From the NCBI GenBank assembly GCA_949285835.1, contig CASEAR010000033.1, forward strand, positions 1 to 33,346: a DNA stretch of 33,346 nucleotides. Reading direction: 5' to 3'. This document shows positions 1-6,730 of this stretch, piece after piece. The notes below the pieces were generated by a model. The model saw only the letters and a list, made by a program, of their open reading frames with translations. It was not told the DNA's origin and made no database searches. How positions within the stretch are numbered: the stretch's first letter is position 1; every line of letters begins with the position of its first letter. The position numbers and the translations under genes were made by a program. This DNA is from an uncultured Verrucomicrobiota bacterium. GTDB taxonomy: Bacteria > Verrucomicrobiota > Kiritimatiellia > RFP12 > UBA3636.

Positions 1-135
1 TTCCGACAGCCCGAGCTTCGACGCAACGCTTCGGATGCTTGGATGACGGACGCCGTCAGGATATCGGTTCCAGCTTTTCTGAATCATCAAACGATCCTCA
101 AACGTCAAATGTGAGCCGGTTTTTATACATTTCAT
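1..135 (-). CDS. IS30-family-like transposase, N-terminal fragment (runs off the left edge)
   Basis: Read leftward from the ATG at 135-133, the frame stays open for 45 codons to the window edge. A good ribosome binding site (GGGAGG) lies 7-8 bases upstream. The start reads MKCIKTGSHLTFEDRLMIQK and is followed by a predicted helix-turn-helix segment ending SVASKLGLSE. A HLTxEDRxxIQ opening followed by an HTH is typical of the DNA-binding N-terminus of IS30-family transposases, which cut and join the ends of the insertion sequence. The catalytic DDE domain would lie outside the window, so completeness cannot be judged. It could instead be a stand-alone HTH regulator. The terminal inverted repeat of an element could not be placed. 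The start and frame are seen; the family is inferred from a short stretch. Confidence 0.55.
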   Translation of the reverse strand, partial: MKCIKTGSHLTFEDRLMIQKSWNRYPDGVRHPSIRSVASKLGLSE

Positions 136-411
136 TGCGTAAGCCTCCCTGTGTGGTTGGGTTGGCTTTGAGGATAGCGTTTGCGCACAGACGGCGGATT
201 TTTTCTTTTGCTTTCCGGAAGGGGCGCGCCGCCCCCCGGGGGCGGTAGGCGGAGCTCCTCCTTCACGTGCTTGCATCGCTTTTCCCTCCTCTTGGAATGT
301 GCGTCATTTAATTTTTCACTTTTCAGCGGGTTCCTCTTTTCCGGTATAAAGTTGCTTCATTTGCGGCGTAGTGTTAAATTATCAGCGGATTTTTAAGCGA
401 AGGATGACGGT
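136..411. other. Divergent intergenic region with a GC-rich inverted repeat
   Basis: This is the gap between the leftward transposase-like gene and the rightward glycosyltransferase. It contains a perfect 8-bp inverted repeat at 229-236/238-245 (CCGCCCCC-c-GGGGGCGG). No T run follows on either strand, so it does not look like a simple terminator. Weak -10-like boxes (TATAAA at 345-350, TAAATT at 375-380) could serve the operon to the right, but neither has a convincing -35. No gene is visible here. Confidence 0.5.
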
Positions 412-1383
412 TTGCGAATACTGATTGTAAAATTAAGCTCTTTTGGGGATACGCTGCACGCGCTGCCGGCTGCTGCTGCGCTGAAGGCATATTACGGCGG
501 GGAGCTGCACTGGGCGGTTCAGCCCGGGTTTTCTCCTCTGGTGCGCTGCTTCAAGTGCGTGGACAAGGTCATTGATGTTCCAAGGCCGTCGGACCCTGCG
601 GGCTTTGCCTCGGCTATGCGGAAACTGCGCTCGTATGGCGTTTACGATCTGGCAGTCGATCTGCAGGGATTGCTTAAGAGCGCGGCTGTCTTAAGGGCGG
701 CGCATGCAAAAAAACGCATCGGACCTTCGTTTGCAAGGGAAGGTTCCAGATTGTTTTACGACGATGTGGCCGGAAAAACGAATAAGAACCGCCATGCTGT
801 GGATGAATGCATGGATATTCTGGACTTTCTCGGCATTCCCAGGCCGGCTGTGCCTGAGTTCCCGTTGGAGACGGATGATTCTCTGGCGGATTTCAAGCCC
901 GGAACGCTGAATTTGGCGGTGGCGCCTATGTCGCGCTGGAAGACGAAGAACTGGCCGGTTGAAAGGTACGAAGAACTTCTTGAGAGATGCGTATCGGAAC
1001 TGGGCGCACAGGTGCGCATCCTCGGCGGGAAGGAAGACGTGATGGCGGGAGATATGCTCGCGGCAAAGACGGGTGCGGTTTCGTTCTGCGGCCGGACTTC
1101 GATAGCTCAGACCCTGGGAATTTTGAAAAACAGCAGGCTTCTGGTGTGCAATGATTCAGGACCGATGCATATGGCGGCGGCGCTTCGCGTTCCGTGTGTG
1201 GCGCTGTTCGGTCCGACCATTCCGGACAGGACCGGCCCTTATGGGCCTGGCAACACGGTCGTAAGGGCCGGCAATTGCCCGCCGTGCCGGCGCCGCAGCT
1301 GTCCGAGGGGGACGATGGAGTGCATGGACGCCATCACTCCCGAGATTGTTTTTAATGCCGTTCGTGATCTGGCGGGAAAGTGA
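412..1383 (+). CDS. Glycosyltransferase family 9 (heptosyltransferase-like)
   Basis: The 323-aa protein is predicted to move a sugar, classically ADP-heptose, onto the LPS inner core at the cytoplasmic face of the inner membrane. The N-terminus MRILIVKLSSFGDTLHALPA is the classic GT9 opening (RILIVKxSSxGD), and it continues into LHWAVQPGF. The C-terminal half holds the nucleotide-sugar binding pattern with VCNDSGPMHMAAAL and VALFGPTIPDRTGPYGP. The length fits WaaC/RfaF-type enzymes. TTG at 412 is chosen because the family consensus starts there and GAAGGA lies upstream; the nearby ATG at 404 is in another frame and soon stops. It is the first gene of a tight rightward cluster, 7 bases before queA. 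The acceptor sugar cannot be told. Presence of the family suggests an LPS-bearing outer membrane. Confidence 0.88.
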   Translation: MRILIVKLSSFGDTLHALPAAAALKAYYGGELHWAVQPGFSPLVRCFKCVDKVIDVPRPSDPAGFASAMRKLRSYGVYDLAVDLQGLLKSAAVLRAAHAKKRIGPSFAREGSRLFYDDVAGKTNKNRHAVDECMDILDFLGIPRPAVPEFPLETDDSLADFKPGTLNLAVAPMSRWKTKNWPVERYEELLERCVSELGAQVRILGGKEDVMAGDMLAAKTGAVSFCGRTSIAQTLGILKNSRLLVCNDSGPMHMAAALRVPCVALFGPTIPDRTGPYGPGNTVVRAGNCPPCRRRSCPRGTMECMDAITPEIVFNAVRDLAGK

Positions 1384-1390
1384 TGGGGCC

Positions 1391-2443
1391 ATGTTGACTT
1401 CTGATTTTTATTACGACCTTCCGGAATCCCTTATCGCTCAGGCTCCGCCCAAAGAACGCGGCACTTCCAGAATGCTTGTCCTTCACAGGGATTCGGGGGA
1501 GATCGAGCACCGTAGAATAGGCGATATTCTGGAGTATATTTCTCCGCGGGATGTCATTGTGTTCAACAACACGCGCGTTTTTTCGGCGAGAATTTTCGGC
1601 AGATGGTCAGATTCTCCGGGGCGGGTCGAGGTGCTCTTCGTGGAGCCTTCGTCCGGCGAACCCGGGGTCTGGTCCGCACTCTGCCGCAGTTCCAGGCCGA
1701 TGAGGCCCGGCGCGGAAATAGTGCTGGCGGACGGGGCAATGTCCGCTGTTGTTGCCGGACGCGGGGCGGATGGACAGGTGCTTCTTGAGGTTCATGCGAA
1801 CGGCGATTTTTTTGAATTGCTTGACAAGTTCGGGGTTCCGCCCGTTCCTCCTTACATAAAGAGGGGCAGGGAGGATGCGCGGACGGAACTGGACAGGGAA
1901 AGGTATCAGACGGTTTATGCGAGCAAGACCGGCGCCGTCGCCGCCCCTACGGCCGGTCTTCACTTTTCCGACGCTCTGCTGAAACAGATAGGCGCGAAGG
2001 GCACGGATATAGAGTTTGTGACGCTTCACGTCGGACCCGGGACGTTCCGTCCCGTCAAGACCGAGCGTGTGGAGGATCACAATATGGACTCCGAACGGTA
2101 TGAGATTCCCGCCTGCACCGCGGAGGCAGTGACGCGCGTTGCCGGCAGCGGGGGGCGCGTGTTCGCCGTCGGCAGCACCACCGTGCGTACTCTGGAAACT
2201 TGTGCGGCAGAAAACGGCGGGAAGATCGTTCCATGCCGGGGCAGAAGCTCAGCGTTCATATATCCGCCGTACAAATTTATGGCGGTGGATGCGATGCTTA
2301 CGAATTTTCATCTGCCGTGCTCCACTCTGATAATGATGGTTTGTGCGCTGGCCGGCAGGGAAAATGTGATGAGGGCGTATCGTGAAGCCGTACGCGAGCG
2401 CTACATGTTTTACAGTTACGGCGATTGCATGCTGATTATTTAG
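1391..2443 (+). CDS. queA: S-adenosylmethionine:tRNA ribosyltransferase-isomerase (queuosine synthesis)
   Basis: QueA moves the ribosyl part of S-adenosylmethionine onto preQ1 at the wobble base of GUN-anticodon tRNAs, making epoxyqueuosine in the cytoplasm. The 350-aa protein has the family hallmarks in order: the opening DFYYDLPESLIAQAPPKERG, FNNTRVFSARI near residue 60, TAGLHFS and LHVGPGTFRPV in the middle, GSTTVRTLE, and the C-terminal block MLTNFHLPCSTLIMM. The length is normal for the family. ATG at 1391 is preferred over an upstream in-frame ATG at 1346 inside the previous gene because the conserved N-terminus begins there. It lies 7 bases after the GT9 gene, so the two are probably co-transcribed. 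The identification is secure. Confidence 0.97.
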   Translation: MLTSDFYYDLPESLIAQAPPKERGTSRMLVLHRDSGEIEHRRIGDILEYISPRDVIVFNNTRVFSARIFGRWSDSPGRVEVLFVEPSSGEPGVWSALCRSSRPMRPGAEIVLADGAMSAVVAGRGADGQVLLEVHANGDFFELLDKFGVPPVPPYIKRGREDARTELDRERYQTVYASKTGAVAAPTAGLHFSDALLKQIGAKGTDIEFVTLHVGPGTFRPVKTERVEDHNMDSERYEIPACTAEAVTRVAGSGGRVFAVGSTTVRTLETCAAENGGKIVPCRGRSSAFIYPPYKFMAVDAMLTNFHLPCSTLIMMVCALAGRENVMRAYREAVRERYMFYSYGDCMLII

Positions 2444-2515
2444 ATGCCGCATGCCGCTTCCGCGCGCGCGTGGTGCGGGCATGGGGAAGATATAAGCGAT
2501 TTTTGGGGGGCAGAT

Positions 2516-2929
2516 ATGAAAATTCCTGAGGGGGCGGTATCGATAAAGTACCGGGTGCCGTATGCTGATACGGACATGATGGGCGTGGTGTACTACGGCA
2601 ACTATTTGACGCTGTTTGAACGCTGCCGCAACGAGCTTATGCGCGGGTGCGGCGTGTCTTACGGCGTGATGGAAAAGGACATGAAGATTATGATGCCGGT
2701 GGTGGAAGCCCATGTGGATTACAGGAAACCGGCGAGGTATGACGACGTACTCGAGATAAGCGGATGGGTGGCGTATGCTTCCGGCGCGAGGGTGAAGGTC
2801 TGCTGCGCAGTTTGCAGGGACGGCGAGGAGCTTGCTTCCGGATACACCGTGCATGCCTGCGTAAGTTCAGAGACGTTCAGGCCTGTGAGAGTGCCGGAGT
2901 ACGTGGCGTCTTCAGTGATTCCGGAGTAG
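2516..2929 (+). CDS. YbgC-like acyl-CoA thioesterase (hotdog fold)
   Basis: The 137-aa protein resembles the 4-hydroxybenzoyl-CoA thioesterase/YbgC family, which hydrolyses short acyl-CoA thioesters in the cytoplasm. The signature YADTDMMGVVYYGNYLTLFE lies at residues 16-35 and holds the catalytic-type Asp of the DxDxxGxVYYxxY motif (D20). RKPARYDD and a C-terminal hotdog strand pattern follow. The start at 2516 is preferred because GGGGGG lies just upstream and homology begins there. An in-frame ATG at 2444 would add 24 residues without family character. In proteobacteria ybgC is often beside tol-pal, but here the neighbours are queA and an epmA-like gene, so the context gives no substrate. 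It is 3 bases from the next gene, implying translational coupling. Confidence 0.9.
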   Translation: MKIPEGAVSIKYRVPYADTDMMGVVYYGNYLTLFERCRNELMRGCGVSYGVMEKDMKIMMPVVEAHVDYRKPARYDDVLEISGWVAYASGARVKVCCAVCRDGEELASGYTVHACVSSETFRPVRVPEYVASSVIPE

Positions 2930-2932
2930 TTT

Positions 2933-3832
2933 GTGGGCGTTGTGTGGCTAAGGTCGTTCCCTGCGCGCGCGCGCATCCTGCGTGCGGTTCGCAGGACGCT
3001 GGATTCGGACGGGTACGTGGAGGTTTCCACGCCGGTTCGCATTCCGGCTCCTGCCAATGAGCCGCACATATGCCCTCCCGAAAGCGGGGGATGGTTTCTG
3101 AGGGCTTCTCCGGAACTCCAGATGAAGCGGCTTCTGGCGCTTGGTTTTGAGCGTATTTACCAGATCGGGCCATGTTTTCGAAGCGGAGAGTACGGGAGCA
3201 GGCACAGGCCGGAATTTACCATGCTCGAGTGGTATTGCGCCGGGGCCGGCAGCGACGGCGTGATATCTGAAATGAAGCGGTTTGTCTGCGCGGCTTCGGA
3301 GGAAATCAACGGAAGTACGGATGTGACGTCGGCGTCCGGATGCCGGATTGACCTGAGCGGGCCGTGGGTGCATATCAAGGTGCGTGACGCGATGCTGGAA
3401 TTCGCGGGCTGGGATCCTCTTGAAGAGTTTGACGAGGACAGATTCGATACTGACATGGCTCTGAAGGTGGAGCCCGCGCTGCCGCAGGACAGGGTGTGCA
3501 TCCTTGAGGATTATCCCGCTCAGGCAGCTTCTCTTGCGCGGCTCAACGCGGATGATCCGAAGACGGCGGACAGGCGCGAGGTATATATTGGGGGAATTGA
3601 GCTGTGCAATGCGTTCGGCGAGCTGACCGATGCCGCGGAGCAGAGACGTCGTTTTGAGGAAGCCGCGGCCAAAAAGAGGGAGCTGGGAGAAGTGCCGATG
3701 CCTATGGACGAGGATTTCCTTTTTTCTCTGGAGTCGATGCCGCAGGCGGGCGGCGCAGCCCTTGGAATCGACCGGCTTGTCATGGTGCTTCTGGGGACTC
3801 GGGAAATTTCAGATGTACTTTTTTCGGTCTGA
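2933..3832 (+). CDS. epmA: EpmA-like EF-P lysine ligase (class II lysyl-tRNA synthetase paralogue)
   Basis: EpmA (PoxA/GenX) is a shortened class II lysyl-tRNA synthetase that activates lysine or beta-lysine and attaches it to a lysine of elongation factor P. This 299-aa protein is a catalytic core only. It has ASPELQMKRLLALG, then the motif 2 region FRSGEYGSRHRPEFTMLEWY at about residues 82-101, and motif 3 GIDRLVMVLLG near the C-terminus. No N-terminal OB-fold anticodon-binding domain is present, as expected for EpmA and unlike LysS (about 500 aa). GTG at 2933 has GGAG 8 bases upstream. The partner genes epmB (lysine 2,3-aminomutase) and efp are not in this window. It is the last gene of the cluster. 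Confidence 0.88.
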   Translation: MGVVWLRSFPARARILRAVRRTLDSDGYVEVSTPVRIPAPANEPHICPPESGGWFLRASPELQMKRLLALGFERIYQIGPCFRSGEYGSRHRPEFTMLEWYCAGAGSDGVISEMKRFVCAASEEINGSTDVTSASGCRIDLSGPWVHIKVRDAMLEFAGWDPLEEFDEDRFDTDMALKVEPALPQDRVCILEDYPAQAASLARLNADDPKTADRREVYIGGIELCNAFGELTDAAEQRRRFEEAAAKKRELGEVPMPMDEDFLFSLESMPQAGGAALGIDRLVMVLLGTREISDVLFSV

Positions 3833-3863
3833 TTTTTCAACAATTGGCAATTTGGTGACGTGT

Positions 3864-3907
3864 GTATGCAGTCTGTGTATACGAGAGTATGCATATGACA
3901 GTATGCA
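3864..3907 (+). repeat. Three short direct repeats GTATGCA
   Basis: GTATGCA occurs at 3864-3870, 3887-3893 and 3901-3907, with a further GTGTATAC between them. The patch is AT-richer than the genes around it and lies just after epmA. It could be a protein-binding array or simple-sequence drift; nothing decides between these. Confidence 0.4.
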
Positions 3908-4063
3908 CATGCGGCGACCGGCCGGTTTTACGGCAGGGGATGCTGTCTTGCGGGTGTGCAGGGGCATGCCGGAAGTCGTGATTTCCGGATTTCGGCGGGT
4001 TGTTTGCCGTTTATGTACTGTTTTTTTCGTAGTTTCATCCTGGTGGCATGAAATTTGCTTTGC

Positions 4064-4083
4064 AAAACACGCCGCCGTGTTTT
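4064..4083. terminator. Possible bidirectional intrinsic terminator
   Basis: A perfect 8-bp stem AAAACACG/CGTGTTTT has a 4-base loop CCGC. The A-rich left arm and T-rich right arm give a hairpin with a T run whichever strand is transcribed. It sits 230 bases after epmA and about 75 bases before the FHA-MoxR start, so it could separate the two transcription units or act in the leader. The GC part of the stem is short. Confidence 0.4.
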
Positions 4084-4159
4084 TGCCGGACAGCCGGTTT
4101 TGCATGTGCGGCGGCTGTGCGCATGGAATGTGACGTTCATAATAAAATCGGAGTTTCGT

Positions 4160-5746
4160 ATGACAAAACTGATATTTAGCGGGAGTAACAATTCTGTTCA
4201 GGAGGCGGCTGTTCCGGAAGGGGGGGCCACCGTGGGAAGGAATGCGGCGTTGGTTGATATTCCGATCATGGATCCGAGCGTCTCCAGCTCGCATGCTGCG
4301 ATAAGGTTCGAAAACGGATCGTGGTGGCTTCACGACAACAACAGCTCGAACGGAACAACTGTGAACGGGCGCGAGGTGAAGTCCCATGAGCTGCGCTCGG
4401 GGGACGTCATTCTGTTCGGCAACGTGCGTGCGGAGTTTATTTGCGACGCATCGGAACAGAATGCGGGGGCATACAGGCAGAATGGGAAAATCACGGGCGG
4501 CACGCCCATCACGCTGAAGAAGCCGATTGCTTCCGGGACGAAACCCGATGGGGCACCGGGCGGCAAGGACGGGGAGGAGATGAAGCGCCGCATTGCCGAG
4601 TCTATTTCCGAGGGCGGCGATTTTTCCGGCGCGGAGGAAGCCGGCGAGAATATTCTCGAGAAGTTTAAGGACAAGCAGTCCCAGACGGAGTGGAAAGCGC
4701 CTGAGCTCAAGATCGACAGAGACGCGAAGCCGGCCAAGATGTCCGATGACGACGTCGCGTTCATCGGGGAATTGAACGCCGATTTCCTCAAGATGAAGGA
4801 ACAGCTTTCTCAGGTGATTATCGGCCAGGTTCCCGTCATGGAAGAGGTGCTTATGGCAGTATTCAGCCGCGGCCATGCTCTGCTGGTGGGCGTTCCCGGC
4901 CTGGCAAAGACGCTTCTCATAAGCACGATTTCCAAAGTACTGGATTTGAATTTCAAACGAGTGCAGTTTACTCCGGACCTGATGCCTTCCGATATAACGG
5001 GAACGGACGTGCTTGAGGAGGACAAGATCTCGGGAGAGAGGAAGTTCCGTTTCGTGAAGGGGCCTGTTTTCACGAACATGCTTCTGGCTGACGAAATCAA
5101 CCGCACCCCGCCGAAGACTCAAGCCGCTCTGCTCGAGGCCATGCAGGAGCATCATATAACGGTGGGCAGCACTACATACAGTCTTCCCGAGCCTTTCTTC
5201 GTGCTGGCCACACAGAACCCGATAGAGCAGGAAGGCACATATCCGCTGCCGGAAGCTCAGATGGACAGGTTCATGTTCAATATCATCGTTCACTATCCGA
5301 CGTCTGAGGAAGAGAGCAGGATTATTTCCAGCGTAACGAGCGGGCAGAGCGTGACTTTGGAGAAGATAATGGACGGCGCCAAGGTGATAAGGATACAGGA
5401 TTTGGTGAAGCGTGTGCCTGTGGCTCCGCATGTTGTCGACTACGCAAGGAATCTCGCCCGGGCTACGCGTCCGAAAGAGCCGGAGGCTCCCGATTTTGTC
5501 AAGGAGCTTGTCGGATGGGGCGCGGGGCCGCGTGCCGGCATAAGCCTCATACAGGCCGCGAAGGCCCGTGCCATACTTCACGGGAGGCTTCACGCCACCA
5601 CCGGCGACGTTACAGCCGTCGCTCTGCCGGTGCTGCGTCACCGTGTGATAACCACTTTTGCCGCGGAGGCCGCCGGGGTCACGAGCGACGAGGTGGTGTC
5701 GATGCTTGTGAAGACGCTTGGACCAAACGAAGATCTGGACATCTGA
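4160..5746 (+). CDS. FHA domain fused to MoxR-type AAA+ ATPase
   Basis: This 528-aa cytoplasmic protein joins two modules. Residues 1-95 form an FHA domain, a phosphothreonine-peptide reader, with TVGRN (24-28), SSSHA (42-46) and SSNGTTVNG (62-70). A charged linker of about 100 residues follows. Residues about 200-528 are a MoxR-family AAA+ ATPase with Walker A GVPGLAKT (244-251), Walker B LLADE (308-312) followed by INRTPPKTQAALLEAMQE, and the MoxR block FFVLATQNPIEQEGTYPLPE. MoxR ATPases act as chaperone-like remodelers of vWA proteins, which fits the DUF58 and vWA genes downstream. ATG at 4160 is chosen because the FHA strand starts there and CGGAG lies upstream. Most MoxR proteins lack an FHA domain, so input from a Ser/Thr kinase is a reasonable inference. 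No kinase is in the window. The gap to DUF58 is one base. Confidence 0.95.
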   Translation: MTKLIFSGSNNSVQEAAVPEGGATVGRNAALVDIPIMDPSVSSSHAAIRFENGSWWLHDNNSSNGTTVNGREVKSHELRSGDVILFGNVRAEFICDASEQNAGAYRQNGKITGGTPITLKKPIASGTKPDGAPGGKDGEEMKRRIAESISEGGDFSGAEEAGENILEKFKDKQSQTEWKAPELKIDRDAKPAKMSDDDVAFIGELNADFLKMKEQLSQVIIGQVPVMEEVLMAVFSRGHALLVGVPGLAKTLLISTISKVLDLNFKRVQFTPDLMPSDITGTDVLEEDKISGERKFRFVKGPVFTNMLLADEINRTPPKTQAALLEAMQEHHITVGSTTYSLPEPFFVLATQNPIEQEGTYPLPEAQMDRFMFNIIVHYPTSEEESRIISSVTSGQSVTLEKIMDGAKVIRIQDLVKRVPVAPHVVDYARNLARATRPKEPEAPDFVKELVGWGAGPRAGISLIQAAKARAILHGRLHATTGDVTAVALPVLRHRVITTFAAEAAGVTSDEVVSMLVKTLGPNEDLDI

Positions 5747-5747
5747 A

Positions 5748-6689
5748 ATGCCGGCGCTGAAGAACGAACCTTCGTATTTGAAGTGGCTGCCCTCGAAGAC
5801 GACAGCGACGATCTCGCGCTGCGAGATCGTCGCCAGGGGGATGGTCGAGGGCTTCATAGCCGGGCGTCACAGGAGCCCCAAAAAGGGCTTTTCCGTGGAA
5901 TTTGCCGAGCACCGGCAGTATGTTCCCGGGGATGATCTGAAGAATCTCGACTGGAAGGTGCTGGCCAGGAAGGACAGGCTCTACGTCAAGCAGTACATGG
6001 AGGAAACCAACCTCAGGGCGACGATACTGCTGGACTGTTCGGGCTCAATGGCTTACCGCGGCGACGAGGCGGTGAATTTTGCCGGACGCCGCCTCTCCAA
6101 GTTCGAATACGGGAAGTATCTTGCAGCGGCGCTGTCGTATCTGCTTATCGGTCAGCAGGACGGCGTCGGGCTTGTGCTCTTTGATACGGCTGTACGCACG
6201 TATCTGCCGTCGAAGGTGAGGGCGTCGCAGGTGAGGCGCATTCTTGAGTGTCTGGACGGGGCGGATCCCGGCGGCGAGACCTCGGTGGCGGACGTTTTCA
6301 ACGATATTGCGGAAAGAATTGCTCCCCGAGGGATGGTTTTCATCATAAGCGATCTCTTCGACGACAATATGGACGAGCTCATAAAATCTCTGCATCATTT
6401 CCGCTACAGGAAGCACGAGATAATAGTCCTTCACATTATGGCCGAAGAAGAGCTGCGATTCCCGTTCAACAATTTCCTTCACCTTCAGGATCTGGAATCC
6501 ACGGCCGAGATTCAGCTTGACCCGAAGGCCTTGCGCGCCAGCTATCTGGAGCGTGTCAACGACTTCCTCAAGAAGCTTGCGGACGGCTGCGGCCAGATGC
6601 AGGCGGATTACGTGCCGCTGAGTACCAAAGAGCCCTTTGAGAAGGCTCTGAGTGATTATCTTTCGCGCCGCAGGACCGGAGCGGGCTGA
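5748..6689 (+). CDS. DUF58 family protein with vWA-type metal site
   Basis: The 313-aa protein shows the DUF58 pattern: GRHRSPKKGFSVEFAEHR, then the signature YVPGDDLKNLDWKVLARKD (residues 59-77), then a vWA-like domain starting ATILLDCSGSM, where D96-C-S98-G-S100 is an intact DxSxS metal-ion-dependent adhesion motif. No membrane segment is seen, so it is likely cytoplasmic. DUF58 genes are usual partners of MoxR ATPases, as seen here, and are thought to be adaptor or substrate proteins. ATG at 5748 starts one base after the MoxR stop; an in-frame ATG at 5718 inside moxR is less likely. Tight coupling suggests a fixed stoichiometry. Biochemical function is not established for the family. Confidence 0.93.
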   Translation: MPALKNEPSYLKWLPSKTTATISRCEIVARGMVEGFIAGRHRSPKKGFSVEFAEHRQYVPGDDLKNLDWKVLARKDRLYVKQYMEETNLRATILLDCSGSMAYRGDEAVNFAGRRLSKFEYGKYLAAALSYLLIGQQDGVGLVLFDTAVRTYLPSKVRASQVRRILECLDGADPGGETSVADVFNDIAERIAPRGMVFIISDLFDDNMDELIKSLHHFRYRKHEIIVLHIMAEEELRFPFNNFLHLQDLESTAEIQLDPKALRASYLERVNDFLKKLADGCGQMQADYVPLSTKEPFEKALSDYLSRRRTGAG

Positions 6690-6730
6690 CGCAGATGGTC
6701 TGAGCGGCGGTGAATTAGGCTGGAATAGCT

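Larger units (their letters stand above)
3833..4159. other. Intergenic region before the FHA-MoxR operon
   Basis: These 327 bases hold the GTATGCA repeats at the left and a terminator-like hairpin at 4064-4083. The segment around 4000-4050 contains TTGTTT and a run of seven or more T. It probably carries the promoter of the large operon to the right, but no clear -35/-10 pair could be fixed. No gene is supported. Confidence 0.5.

Noticed and set aside
229..245. GC palindrome as an intrinsic terminator
   Set aside because: No T run on either side, and the transposase-like gene is transcribed away from it.
3809..5857. A 682-codon open frame on the minus strand over the FHA-MoxR gene
   Set aside because: It is the antisense shadow of a clear MoxR gene. 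Its translation has no domain character and is rich in His, Arg and Leu, as expected from reverse reading of GC-rich coding DNA.
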